This document shows positions 1 through 12,520 of a stretch of DNA of 64,000 nucleotides, piece after piece. The position numbers and the translations under genes are program-made. Within the stretch, counting starts at the first letter, position 1; every line of letters begins with the position of its first letter. This DNA comes from Sesamum alatum (Eukaryota; Streptophyta; Magnoliopsida; Lamiales; Pedaliaceae): contig JACGWO010000010.1 in NCBI GenBank assembly GCA_034509735.1, forward strand, positions 17,931,193 through 17,995,192, written 5' to 3'. The notes beneath the pieces are model-generated. The model saw only the letters and a list, made by a program, of their open reading frames with translations, ran no database searches and was not told the origin of the DNA.

Positions 1-551
1 TCATCATGTCATGAGATGATTGCGATCTCCTATGTCCTCTAGATTATATATTACTCGATAAATTTGTGGCCATAGTTGGTAACCAAATAGAAATATTATT
101 TTTCATGTTGATTAATGAGAAACACAATCAAAAGTGGATATATAGTTATCGAAGTCAAGTACGGGAATCAATTTAGAATTTCGTGCCCTAGAATTTGATT
201 GGAAGATAGCTTGATGGAAGGACCATATATGTACGATACACATATTAAAAGGTTCACACCAATTTCACCTATTTGAGATACAAGCCCAAGTCTAGCTGAA
301 GGCGGGCCGAAAAGGGCTACATACAGATATCAACAATATTATGGGAAATTAATTGGAGAAGTAATTTTGGATGAGAATTAATTATTGAATTCATTCCAGA
401 AGAAAGAGAGGATTAATTTCAATGAGTTTAAATTTATCATTTGAATAATTAGATTATTCAACTAAGGTCCTACGTGATAGGAAGACCAAAATGTTAATAT
501 ATTAGATTAATTAAATATTTGTGTTTTGAGACTAATTATTTAGATTATTTA
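1..551 (+). repeat. Decayed LTR-like remnant, left part
   Basis: No gene is seen. The stretch is AT-rich and contains at 281-299 the motif CAAGCCCAAGTCTAGCTGA, which also occurs in the H LTR (about 9122-9140) at the U3 block shared by the copia LTRs of this window. I infer an old, plus-oriented LTR or LTR fragment of a related copia family, later split by solo LTR A and continuing at 2494. Its ends were not found. Confidence 0.4.
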
Positions 552-2493
552 TGAAGGACAAGCGGATCCGCCCGGGAGCGCGAGCGGAAGCGAGAAAAGG
601 CGAGAAAAGTGCGTAAATTTAAATAAAATTCAAAATACGCGAATCCCAAGGGGTGTACCCTTGGGTGCTCAACCGAGCGTTCGATGTAGGATGTGTAAAT
701 ATTAAAACATATATTTAAACACATAGGGCATAGATATATAAATGGAATCAATCAAAGCGTAATAAACCGTTACCTTTGATTGTTTAGCGTATGCTCCTGG
801 CTACTAGCGTTGTTCCTTCTCCGGAATGCTCACGAAATCCAAATGTATGGATTTTCCAAAGGTGATCCACACCACACCGGAAGAAACACGCGTTCTTCTT
901 GCTAGAAAAGAACGGGTTTAGGAAGGAATCGGTTTAAGAGAAGAACACTATGAATTAGTGTTCTCTTAAACTTACTTTGTTCTTCTTCTTGATTCAAAAT
1001 CAAGTGAAGAACACAAGTGTAAGAGAGGGAGGGAGCACGAAAATTGAGAGAGAGGAGAGGATTTTTGTCTTCTCTTTTTCCTAGAAAAAGATGAATAATG
1101 AATCACTTCTGCTAGGTGTTGTATATTCTAATATATATATACATAATTAATGTGATTATTGGAATGTGTCTAGGTTCATCCAAGGATGTCTAGATTCATT
1201 CCAATCAATCACCATCAATTCTTCAATCAAGCCTACCAAAATTTATGGTATGATCAAATCATACCAAAAGGGAAGAGCTTGATTGGAGTTGATTTGTCTC
1301 TTTCCAAAAGAGACAAGTCAACATACCACCTAGCATGAAACATGGCTGATTTTGCTTCCTCCAAGGGAGCATGTCGGCCATATTTAATTAAGGGAAGAAG
1401 TCCAACTTCTTCCTATTCCAAATTAGGAATTATTTCTCCTCTCGGGTATAATTTAACCCTTTAGGTTCACCCTCAGCTAGACTTGGGCCCGTGTCCCACA
1501 AGGGCCCGTTACCATGGGTGGCCGTCTAGCAACGGTCCATGGCACTAGAGACTAGGTGAATTGGCGTGAACATTTAGGCGCCGATTCCGTACGGGTACGA
1601 TCCTTCCGTCTACCGTCTCCCGGCCTTAGTCTAGGGTATGGAATTGGGCGTCGGTTCCCATTCCTTGACTAGGCATCTATGCTTAATACTCGAGACCACG
1701 TATGCTTCATTGCGTCGACACAGGAAACCATTCCCTGTTCGACCAACCACTGTGGCCACAGCTTCAAACAGCATGAACGTGTCTCCGAGTGCATAGGAGA
1801 TACCTCTGTCACATACTGACAGGGGACGGATCCTCTTCTTGGAATCCACCGTCCTCGCTACACATTCTGACTGCACTGGACAAGGCTTATAATGATCATC
1901 TTACAGAATGATCACCTCTCGCCAGATCCAAGATACAGCCGTCCTGTGCACGTGACTGCCATGATTCCTCAAGTCTGAGGATTACTCCCGTACTATCGGA
2001 ACCGGGGAAAACCAATCATACCGACCAAGCCTCCAAGGCTTCCATATGATGATCCCCGCGAGTCAGTCTAGTCGGCTCGACCCCAGTCGACCAACCCATC
2101 AAGATCGTGTAGGCGTCCCACGCCTGTCGCCGATGAAACACGGCACTCATCCAATGAACACGACTCTTGACGCAAGTCTCAATAGGACTCTCGATGCCCT
2201 GTCTCGAGGTCCTCGACTTGGAACGTTTCAGACCCAACTCTTAATCAGTTGGTTTCATGACCACCATCCAATGCGTGGCCCAACTGCACGAGTTGTTATC
2301 TATGGTCTGTGGGCTTTGTTGCGATATAAGTTAAACACCATTTTAACAAATGTAAGATGAGCGCAACAAAGAAGGTACCATTGGTGACGAATACTCATCT
2401 TATTCATCACATAATAATATTACATTCACATCAAGTTGTCGGATAGGTTACAAATTGCCAAACCTATTGGCTTTCTGGTCACCTATTCCAACA
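552..2493 (-). mobile_element. Solo LTR A, copia, F-type family
   Basis: On the plus strand it begins TGAAGGACAAGCGG and ends ATTCCAACA, the reverse complement of an LTR starting TGTTGGAAT, so it is in minus orientation. Perfect 5-bp TSDs (ATTTA) lie at 547-551 and 2494-2498. No internal region or second LTR is present, so it is a solo LTR left by LTR-LTR recombination. It is the same family as the LTRs of element F but shorter (1942 against about 2228 bp), with a deletion near 1445. It carries the conserved U3 block at about 1480-1590, a TA-rich TATA region near 1130-1141, and the perfect U5 hairpin CCCAAGGG/CCCTTGGG at 645-652/658-665. Confidence 0.93.
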
Positions 2494-3199
2494 ATTTAAT
2501 CTTAGGTACAAGAATTAAATAAAAATTTAATTTGGGCTTGAAGTTAATTAATTGAATTAATTAATTATTAATCCGCAATCAAAGTGTGTTTAACTCAAAT
2601 TATGGTCAAATTCCAAGGGACCCTCAAGAGACCACAAGGACCTATCATGCAGTAAAGAGTTGTTAATCCGCAATCAAAGTGTGTTTTATCTGTATTTCTC
2701 TCCCTCTCACTTTTGTATCTCTCTACTTCTAAAGAGTTGTATATTTTTTCATCTCAAGAATTTGAAAATGATTCAAGCTTCTTTCTTGAGAAATCTACAA
2801 CACATTCTACTTCATATAAGTGTTGTTCTAGTTCCACTCTCTTGAGTTTCTAGCAAGGCTCAAAGAGACACAAGTTGGTGGTTTATGTGAACCTACTAAA
2901 GAGAGCATAGCTTTGCTCTTATATGGACAAAGCATGAAACCATTGTTGGAGGAGAGCTTTTGAAGATAGGACACTCTACTACTCTCAAAGAGATTGTATC
3001 AACTAGTTGGTATGATGTGCACGAATAGCCCGATTAACGCGGGATATTATCTTGTTTAATATTTTATTTATTATTGTCGTTGTTCATTTTATGTCCCAGG
3101 CTTGTACCGATTCGTTCACCCTCTTTTGAGGCCGATACGAGCCTCTGTCTTCCTCCCTAGCCACTGACTCGTTTTCTTCTGCCCAATCAACCTCCATAC
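2494..3199 (+). repeat. Non-coding remnant with a 24-bp direct repeat
   Basis: Continuation of the remnant split by solo LTR A. Positions 2568-2591 and 2663-2686 are identical 24-bp copies. A pyrimidine-rich stretch (about 2690-2740) resembles the region downstream of a TATA box in an LTR. About 3030-3200 leads into the gypsy relic and may be decayed gag or leader. No supported coding sequence. Confidence 0.35.
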
Positions 3200-5181
3200 C
3201 ACATTCATTTTCAATTATCGTGGGCTGGTTGTTTGATTTCACTTTCTCCGGTACTCTTTACTTGCAAGGGCTCATTCACGAACACTTAGTCTCGGTGTTG
3301 ATCGACTCGGGGGGCTTGCATAATATATTACAACCTTGTATCGCAAGAGTTACTGGGCTACCAATCTGACTGCATGCTTCATTCCCTGTTTTAGTGCGCA
3401 ATGGGGAATCACTGCATTGTTCCAACTCTTGGCCCGATATCCCCAACAAGTTGCAGTCTCACAAATTCTTCACCCAGTTCTATATTTTTTCAATCACAAT
3501 GTTGAAGTCATGTTTAGTGCACAATTGGTCAGCACACTTGATCTATTCATTTCCAATCATTAAATCCCTTTCATGCAATTTTACCATGACGGAAAACTCG
3601 TCACACTCTTGAGCAATCAATTGGCAACACCATAATATGCCACTTTCTCTCAGTTTCTTCACTACATTCAACCGGACTCCATTGATACCATGTTTTACCT
3701 CTCCATTCATTCCCTCACTTCTCAACAGACAGACTCCATCTCTTTTCCTCTTGACGCATTTTTCCCAAACCTTTATGTACTCCTCTTCGAATATCAACAC
3801 GTATTCCACGTACCCCAAGGCCTTCCTCTCCCTCGTCCACAATACACACCCGTCAACATAAAACATTACCATTACCTACATGCACAAAAAGAAGTTATGG
3901 CTATGATGATTTCTAAGATATTGGAAGAAGACATTATCTGGCACAGCATTAGCCTGTTCTCATTACCTATTTTTTTTTGTTAAGAAGAAGAACGACTCAT
4001 GGCGGTTCTGCATCAACTATCAAACCTTGAACACCATCACAATCAAGGATTGCTATTCCGATCCGAGCTGTGGACGAACTTCTTGATGAACTTCATGGTG
4101 CCACTGTTTTCATCAAGCTGGACTTACGTGTGTCGGCAACCACCAGATTCGGGTAGCTCCCTAGAATGATCATAAGACAGCATGTGATTCGGCCTCTCCA
4201 ATGCTCTTGCAACATTTGAAGCGTTTATGAATCAACTTTTCAGATGTCTCTTGCACCATTTTCATTTTCTTTGTCGTCTTCTTTATCTGCTCTTCGTAGT
4301 TTTCTTGGCCTCATCGCGTATTATTGATGCTTTGTTCGCCATTATGCTACCATTGCAACCCTACTTATTGATCTTCTCCCGATGCATTCTTTATATTGGA
4401 CCCCGGCTGCTGAATCTACTTTCAACCCCCTCAAAACAACTATCATGTCCTTGTCGGTTCTCTAGCTACCCGATTTCAGTTTGTTGTTTGAGGGTACAAC
4501 GGATACTTCTCAAGTGATTGTGGGTTCAGTCATTTCCCAACAACAGCGACCTATAGCATCTTGTTTAGCAAGAAATGAGCCCAACAATGCGATTATCTTC
4601 TTCATACGAAAGAGAAATTCTTGCCATCACAGAAGTTGTCCGTAAATGGCATCATTACCTATTGGGGCGCCGCATCCACGTCTATATTGATTATATAGTC
4701 TCCATTGCCTATTTAATCAGACCATTCAGACTTCGACGAAACACAAATAGCTCACGATGCTGCTTGGCTTCGACTACAATATATTCTATACATCAAGAAG
4801 GCACAACATTATGTTTGATGCCTTATCCCCTCACTTTGTTGCTTAGGTCCTCCTGTTCTCTGTAGTTTCCTTTGTTGCCCCTACGATAATCGCCTAATTG
4901 CAACAATTCTTTGCTACACACCTAGAAGGTCGTTCCACCATTGCACACCTGCAACAAACCTAATAAAGTAAATTAATATTTTCAGCTCAAAATGGTTGGT
5001 GCATTATAAAAACAGGCTCTTTATTCCTACAAACTGGCTTACGATCGACCTTGCCCGCTGAATTTCAGTCCACCACATTGGGTGGCACTCGAGTGCTCAA
5101 GAAACCTTTGCCACCTGTCCTCTTCCTTTTATTGACGAAAATGTTCCAAGATGTTAAACTCTTCCTCTTTCAATGCATTAC
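3200..5181 (+). pseudogene. Ty3/gypsy chromovirus pol relic, part 1 (PR-RT-RH-IN start)
   Basis: A decayed polyprotein in several frames, readable in domain order. The aspartic protease is near 3255-3470, with a VLIDSGG active-site version. Linker and RT N-terminus follow at about 3560-3960 (PQGLPLPRPQYTP). RT is at about 3975-4270 (WRFCINYQTLN, then LDELHGATVF and KLDLR). RNase H is at about 4540-4700 (YEREILAITEVVRKWHHYLL). The integrase zinc-finger lead-in is at about 4985-5180 (AEFQSTTLGG, QDVKLF). Stops and frameshifts occur throughout, so it cannot make enzymes. Its integrase continues at 58422, beyond inserted element F. The order PR-RT-RH-IN identifies Ty3/gypsy, and the chromodomain in part 2 makes it a chromovirus. 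Confidence 0.88.
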
Positions 5182-5283
5182 AGAAGGACAAGCGGATCCG
5201 CCCGGGAACGCGAGCGGAAGCGAGAAAAGTGCGTAAATTTAAATCAAATTTAAATAAACGAATTCCAAGGGGTGTATCCTTGG
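5182..5283 (-). repeat. Element F 3' LTR, segment 1 (terminal)
   Basis: Matches 56190-56300 of F's 5' LTR. It ends inside the conserved U5 hairpin, where G inserted. The last five bases (CTTGG) are the left TSD of G. Confidence 0.9.
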
Positions 5284-7262
5284 TGAAAGGAATTGTGGAT
5301 CGTCCCGGGAAAAGCGCGAATGCGGAAGCGCGGTATAATTAAAAATAAATGCGGAATTTAAACATGCTTTAAATTAAAGAGCACGTTTCAAAGGGTGTGC
5401 CTTTGAAATTCCCGGGTGTTCGGTGTATCTCATGAATAACAAAACATAAAAGAATCATGGAGGCCATAGGGTAGAAAATAAAAGAGGACGAAAATCATAA
5501 ACGAGACCTACCCGTTGTCGTTTTCGTCTTCAACGGCTACACGCGTTGTTCCCCGTTTTGCACCAAGATCTCGTTCTTGAGACCCTCCAAATCGTGACAC
5601 ACGATCCACCCACGTATCTTGTACGTCGTGCTAGCAACGAACAAGTTTATATTTTGGAGTGGATGAATCAACAACACGTTATGAATTAACGGTATTGATT
5701 CATCAAGTTCTAATGTTCCAAGAACAAGAGAACTAGTGGAATGTGTTTCTTGGAGAGAGAGAGAGGCGGACGAGAGATGAGAGGGAGAGGTCCGAGTGTG
5801 TGTGTGTTGTGTGTGTGTTGGAGATTCATCATCCTTCAACTTGTAGGATGCTAGGGGTTTATATAGAAGAGGAGTCTAATCCTCTTTAAACTCCTCTTTC
5901 AAGAACTCTATTTTGACTAGGATTTTGACCTAGTCAAAGTCCTAGTCAAAGTAGTGTTTTGACCTAGTCAAAAACAATCCTAGCCATCCATCTCTCCCAT
6001 TGATCTCAACCGTTGATTTAATTTAATTTAATGGAATATTTAAAACCTATTTAAATATTTCCAAGAGGCTAAAATAAATATAAATATTATTTAAGCCCAT
6101 TAAATAAATCCCTTTGATAAATCTAATTTATCAATTTAATTCCTTATATCTAATAGAAGGAATTATTTCTCCAAGAAAAATAAAGGACCCGATTAAATCC
6201 AATTTAATCATTCCTTCACTCCAATATTTAATTCCTAATTAAATATCTAAATGTGTGTGGATAGTGTGTGACTCTTTAGGTTCACCTTTCAGCTAGACTT
6301 GGTCGGATTCCTAGAATCCTTCCGTTACCATGGGTGGCCATCTAGCAACGGTCCATGGCACTAGAGACTAGGTGAAATATTCAGGGATGAACATTTAGGC
6401 TCTAACAGTACACTTGTCCTTCTGTCTTCGGTCTCATCACTTAGAGTCTAGGGCACGGAAAATGCAGGTACCCATTTTGGACCTAAGTGTTGGTCTGTCC
6501 TCACTAAACGCCGCAAGGGAATCCTTCCCTTCTGTTCAGTCACTGTGGCCACAGTTTTAGGGACAAGACCTAGAGTATATATATGAGACTCAACTGCCAA
6601 AACCTATTGACAGGAGACAGATCCTTTCTTGGAAACTACTGTCACTTTGCACACCAGAACTGCACTAGACATGGCTTATGACTACCAAAGAGAATTCTGG
6701 CAATCTCTCACCATATCTAAGATACAGCCCTGATGTACAGGTAAACTCAGCAATTCCTCAAGTCAAAGGACTTGACCTGTACCGTTGGAACCGGGAATAT
6801 ACGTCATACCTTGCTGACCATACTCAAGGTCCTCCGTAAGACGGTTCCCGCGAGTCACCTCAGTCAGCTGCGTCCTAGCATGCTAACCCACTAACACTGC
6901 TTAGACGACCCTCGTCACCCGTCGATGAAAACACGACAGCAGGTGCTTAGTGCAAGTCTCAAATGGAATCCCGTACCCATTTTCGGGATTCCTTGACTTG
7001 GAGATTTCCGGACTGATTCGGGAAGACTGATTCCATGGACCTACCTCCAAGCGTAGTCCCAGTCCCCGAAATTGATTCTCAGCGTGGGCTTTGTTTGCGT
7101 AGTGAACAGATATAGAAAACAGATATAAGTGAACACAAACAAAGTAATGCCAAATGAAATTCACTTCTTTATTCATTAATGATTTATCAAACACCTATAA
7201 TTGTCTAGACATAGGTTACATATACCCGCCAAAATTGGCTTACATGGTCACCTATTCTAACA
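5284..7262 (-). mobile_element. Solo LTR G, copia, same family as C/D/E
   Basis: Plus-strand ends are TGAAAGGAATTGTGG...CTATTCTAACA, in minus orientation. TSD CTTGG lies at 5279-5283 and 7263-7267. There is no internal sequence, so it is a solo LTR of 1979 bp. Features on the minus strand: TATATAAA (plus-strand complement at 5858-5865), an inverted W-box cluster at about 5911-5972, a CT/GT-rich stretch near 5790-5820, the U3 block at about 6290-6400, and the CCCGGGAAAA/AATTCCCGGG outer stem at 5304-5313/5407-5416. Confidence 0.94.
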
Positions 7263-7267
7263 CTTGG

Positions 7268-8073
7268 GTGCTCAACCAGGCGTTCGATGTAGAATGTGTA
7301 AATATTGAAAACATATATTTAAACACATAGGGCATAGATATATACAATAAATCAATCAAAGCGTAAGGAGACTATTACCTTCGATTGTTTAGCGTATGCT
7401 CCCGGCTACTTGCGTTGTTCCTTCTCGGGAATGCTCACGAAATCCAAACGTATGGATTCTCCAAAGGTGATCCACACCACACCGGAAGAAACACACGTTT
7501 CTTCTTGCTAGAAAAAATGGGTTTAAGAAGGAATCGGTTTAAGAGAAAGAACACTATGAATTAGTGCTTTCTTAAACTTACTTTGTTCTTCTTCTTGATT
7601 CAAAATCAAGTGAAGAACACAAGTGTGAGAGAGGGAGAGAGGCCGAGAGTTGAGAGAGATGAGAGGGATTTTTGTCTTCTCTTTTTCCTAGAAAAAGATG
7701 AATAATAAATCACTTATGCTTGGTGTTATATAATCTCATATATATACATAATTAATGTGATTATTGGAATGTGTCTAGGTTCATCCAAGGATGTCTAGAT
7801 TCATTCCAATCAATCACCATCAATTCTTCAATCAAGCCTACCAAAATTTATGGTATGATCAAATCATACCAAAAGGAAAGAGTTTGATTGGAGTTGATTT
7901 GTCTCTTTCCAAAAGAGATAAGTCAACATACCACTTAGCATGAAACATGGCTGATTTTGCTTCCTCCAAGGGAGCATGTCGGCCATGTTTAAATAAGGGA
8001 AGAAGGCCAACTTCTTCCTATTCCAAATGAGGAATTATTTCTCCTCTCGAGTAAATTTAACGGACCGGGTTTT
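7268..8073 (-). repeat. Element F 3' LTR, segment 2
   Basis: Collinear with about 56302-57103 of F's 5' LTR. It lies between solo LTR G and element H. Its last five bases, GTTTT (8069-8073), are the left TSD of H. Confidence 0.9.
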
Positions 8074-10174
8074 TGTTAGAATAAGTGACCAGAAAGTCAA
8101 TTGGATTGATTATTCTGGGAACTATTCGTCGATCTTTTTCAAAGTAATATTATACTGATGGATAAAGTAAGTATTCATCATTGGCAAAATGTGTTTGTTG
8201 TGCTTACTACTTACATTTGAATGGTGTTTCAATGTCACAACAAATGCCCACAGACCGATTGGTAAAACCCATTGAGTTGAGTTGCGCATAGGTTGGCGGC
8301 TATGAAACCAACTCCTTGAGGGTCGGTCTGAAATGTTCCAAGTCGAGGACCTCGAGACTGGGCCTCGAGTGTCCTATAGAGACTTGCACTAAGTATTGCA
8401 TTCACTGGGTGAGTGTCGAGTTTCATCGGTGCCAGACGTGGGTCGTCTATGCAATTTTAGTGGGTTAGTTGGCAAAGTAGTCGACTGACTGAACTGACTC
8501 GCGAGAATCGTCATATGGAAGCCTTGGAGGCTTGGTCGGTATGACTGGAATTCTCAGTTCCGATAGTACGGGATTAGTCCTCGGACTTGAGGAATCATGG
8601 CAGTCGCTTGCATATGAAGGTTGTATCTTGGATTTGGCGAGAGGTGACCATGTTTTTGATATGGTCATTATAAGCCTTGTCTAGGGCAGTCGGAGTATGT
8701 AGTGAGGACAGTGGATTCCAAGATAGAATCTGTCCCCTGTCAGTATTTGAGAGCTATGTTTCCTATGCGCTCTGAGATGGTTTCGACTCATTAAGTCTAC
8801 GGCCGTAGCGATTGGTCGAGTAGGGAATGGTTCCCTAGGTCGATCAATAGAGTAAACGCGTCTCGAGCTTGTACCATAGTTGCCTAGTCCAGGATGGGAA
8901 CCGACACCCAATTCCATGCCCTAGACTAAGGCCGGGAGATGGTTGGCAAAGGACTGTACCTGTATGGAATTCGGGGCCTAAATGTTCACGCCAACATTCA
9001 CCTAGTCTCTAGTGCCATGGACCGTTGCTAGACGGCCACCCATGGTAACAGGCATTTCTGATTAATGGTAAATCAGAAATAATTAATTAAATTGGATTTA
9101 ATTAATCAATTGTGTTGGACACAAGCCCAAGTCTAGCTGAGGGTGAACCTAAAGAGTCACACACAAATCACTATGGAAGTAGTGGAATTAATTTGGAATT
9201 AATTCTGGAAGAAGTGAATTAATTTAATTAGATTAAATTAATTCAAGGAGAATATAAATGATGGGATCATTTATTGGAAAAATCCATTTGATGGATGGCC
9301 CAAGAATTAATTAATTGGATTAATTAATTTTGGGCTCAATACCTTTAAATTAATTGGATTAATTTATTGGGTTTCGTTTAATTAATTGATTGGATCAATT
9401 AATTAGTGTTTGAGCTTATGTTTATTTAATTGGATTAAACGAACTTTTGGATTTCAATAAGGTTTAAAATTAATTGGATTAATTTAAAATCCATGGATCA
9501 CTTGATTTAATTTGATTAAATCAAGACCGGTCAAAACCAGTCCATGACTTGAAATCAAAGCTCAAAGGTTTGATGCAAGTTTAAGAGGAGTTGAAAGTCC
9601 TCCATGTAAGCAATGATGTGGCTCCATGTAAACAATGATGTGGCTTGCCATGATGGCTAGGTGGTTCACATATTGTGCTAACATGATTGGAGGTTGAGCA
9701 TAAGTTGTGCATTAGTGTGTAGGTGGTTTTGGAAACTACCTACAACTACACAACACATGTATAAACTTTTCATCTTCCTAACTTGTACTCCCTAGCACAC
9801 AAGCCACGAAAATTTCCAGCCTTTTCTCCTTCTTTTGAGTTCTCTTTGAATTGGATTCAAAATGAGAACATGAGAAATACGTATACACTAATCAATAGTG
9901 TAATATGTTTTTCGTTTCTTCCTTGATCTAGCTTCTACCTAGCAGTAGATCTAGATTTACTTCCATTGCTGTGGTGTGGACAAATTAGAGGGGTTCTAAT
10001 TTGAATCCTAAGGTGAACGGAAAAGGAACGAAAAGAGAATCAAAGCTTGTTGCCGTTGTACATGTGAAACGAAAAAGGTATGTTTCTATTTAAATTATTG
10101 TACCTTTTTGTTTCCTCCTCTAGCCACATGTTCAAGCATATTTTTATGTATGTTATTATGCTTTTGAATACACC
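8074..10174 (+). repeat. Element H 5' LTR (truncated at its 3' end)
   Basis: Starts TGTTAGAATAAGTGACC and aligns to 17262-19345 of the 3' LTR. The last about 100 bp (the U5 stem region) are missing, replaced by I sequence from 10175. A 22-bp tandem duplication near 9605-9640 is absent from the 3' copy. A possible TATA box, TATAAAC, lies at 9760-9766. A strong candidate splice donor, AAAAAG/GTATGT, lies at 10078. Confidence 0.88.
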
Positions 10175-10189
10175 TATACACCGAATCGG

Positions 10190-10201
10190 GCTCTGATACC
10201 A
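10190..10201 (-). other. Primer-binding site of element I
   Basis: The complement reads TGGTATCAGAGC, matching the 3' end of initiator tRNA-Met. It lies one base from the end of LTR I and is followed (leftward) by about 15 bp of leader before the junction with the H LTR. It shows that 10203-12520 was the 5' LTR of a minus-strand element whose body was deleted. Confidence 0.9.
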
Positions 10202-10202
10202 C

Positions 10203-12520
10203 TGAAAGAATGTGTGGATCGGCCCGGAGATAAGCGCGTATAGCGGAAGCGCGAAATATTGCGTAATAAAAATTACAAAGCATAATTAAATGGAATTTAA
10301 ATCATGCATAAAATACATAAACGAATCAAGGGGTGTGCCCTTGATTCTCCCGGGCGTTCGGTGTATCTCATGTTCAATAAAACACAACATGGAGGCCATA
10401 GAATTGAAATCGAAAAACGAAATTAAAGAACCTACCCGGTTGTAGTTTTGTCTTCGTTCGGCTACATGCATTGTTCCCCGTTTTGCACCAAGATCTCAAG
10501 AAGAGACCCTCTAAATCATCTCACTCGCTCCACCGGAAAGCAAACAACCCTTGTGCTAGCAAGAAATAATTTGGGGAGAAGAGACATCGATACACGCTAT
10601 GAATTAACGCAATCAATGTCTCTTATGTTCTTAACTTGAATAAATCAAGAAGAACAAAGTAATATTCTTGGAGAGAAGAAGAGGGGATGGACGAAAATCT
10701 TGAGAGTGATGAGAGATGAGAGTTGTAGAGAATACTAGGTGTAAGTGTGTGTTTTTTAAGTATTTATAGAAGATGGAATTCCTATTCCTTCTCAAACTCT
10801 TCCAAAGAGACACACTTTGACTAGGATTTAGACCTAGTCAAATCCTAGTCAAATTAGGCTTTGATTAAGTCAAATTAATCATGGCCCTTCATCTCATCAT
10901 TCTCTAGATCAAATCTTGTCCATCCATTTTGATGGGCTTTATGGAATGGGCCTATTTAATTCTAAATTAAATATTCCCATGGACTTTATATTAAAATCCT
11001 ATTTAATATACTAAGCCCATTAATTAATTAATGGAATGGACTTTATTTAATTCCAAATTAAATAGTCCATGGACTTTATATAAATCCTATTTAATACCAA
11101 GCCCATTAATTAATTCCATAGAATGGGATTATTTAATTCTAAATTAAATAGTCCCATGGACTTTATATTAAATCCTATTTAATATACTAAGCCCATTAAT
11201 TAATTAATGGAATGGACTTTATTTAATTCCAAATTAAATAGTCCATGGACTTTATATTAAATCCTATTTAATACCAAGCCCATTAATTAATTAATTCACC
11301 CTTTTAATTAATTAAAAGGAAAGCCCATGCTTTGTAAAATTCATAAATCTAATTTATGAACTCAAGCCCGATTATTCCAAATAATACATCGAGGCTTGTA
11401 TCTCCAAGAAGTATAATTTAATTCCATTAAATTAAACCTTCTCCCGGAATTAATTCCAAATTAATTCCCTTTCATTTGGTGTAGCGGGTGTGACTCTTTA
11501 GGTTCACCTTTCAGCTAGACTTGGACCTACTTTTCGTTATTTCATAACTAAAGTAGTCCGTTACCATGGGTGGCCATCTAGCAACGGTCCATGGCACTAG
11601 AGACTAGGTGAATTTATGGTGTGAACATTTAGGCTCCGAGTTATACGCAGGTGCGGTCCTACCGACGCTCGATACGTACGGGTACGGTCCTACTGTCGCC
11701 TGTCTCCCGGCCTTCAGTCTAGGGGTCGGTTCCCATCGTTGACTAGGCAACTATGCATAATGCTCGAGATAGGTTTAACTCGACGTAGGAAATCCTTTCC
11801 CACTACATCAAGTGCTATGGCCATAAACTTTGTGAGTCTAAACCATCTCCGAGCGCATAGGAGATCTTGCTGTCATATCCTTTGACAGGGGACAGATCCT
11901 ATATTGGAATTCACCGTTCTTACATACTCCGACTGCACTGGACGAGGCTTATGATGACCATGTGATATAATCGGTCAAATTTCACCAGATCCAAGATACA
12001 GCCTTAGTATGTAGGGGACTGCCGTGATCCTCAAGTCCGAGGACTAATCCCGTACTATCGGAACCGGAATACGAGTCATACCGACCAAGCCCGAGTAGCT
12101 TCTATCTGACGATTCCCGCGAGTCACCTCAGTCGGCCGCTCCCCAGCAGGCCGACCCACTAACACTGCTTAGACGATCCTCGTCACCCGTCGATGAAACA
12201 CGACAGCAAATGCTTAGTGCAAGTCTCAAATGGATTCTCGATGCCCTGTCTCGAGATTCCTTTGACTTGGAGTATTTCAGACTGATTCGGCGAAACTGAT
12301 TTCATGAACCTACCTCCAAGCGTAGTTCCAATTTCCCGAAATGTTTATTTCAGTCTGTGGGCGTTTGTTGTGACATCGTAACGATGCAAGCAGTAAGTAC
12401 AACAAACTCATGCCTATGAATCCTTACTGCATTCATTAACATAATATTACTTGTTCACAGATTGACGAATGGTTCTCAGAACAGCCAATACCATTGACTT
12501 TCTGGTCACCTATTCTAACA
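10203..12520 (-). mobile_element. LTR I: 5' LTR of a deleted minus-strand copia element
   Basis: Plus-strand ends are TGAAAGAATGTGTGG...CTATTCTAACA. It is a fourth LTR family, 2318 bp, longer than the others because of an internal tandem repeat. TATAAATA on the minus strand lies at 10761-10768, and W-box-like repeats at about 10818-10880. The U5 hairpin AATCAAGGG/CCCTTGATT is at 10324-10332/10338-10346, inside the outer stem GCCCGGAGA/TCTCCCGGGC (10222-10230/10346-10355). No matching TSD is found: the base run after 12520 is GCGCG, and the left copy was lost with the body of I and the end of H's 5' LTR. Confidence 0.87.
10943..11296. repeat. Tandem repeat inside LTR I (about 4 units of 85-92 bp)
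   Basis: Units alternate between two variants. Each contains CCATGGACTTTATAT, a CCTATTTAAT box and AAGCCCATTAATTAATT. The array lies in U3, upstream of the TATA box on the minus strand, and explains the extra length of this LTR compared with its relatives. Confidence 0.85.

Noticed and set aside
2016..2360. Open frames inside LTRs (also near 8235, 17310, 20313, 25628, 33211, 57476)
   Set aside because: They recur in LTR copies, follow the conserved U3 sequence, lie on both strands and match no family; indels between copies break them freely.
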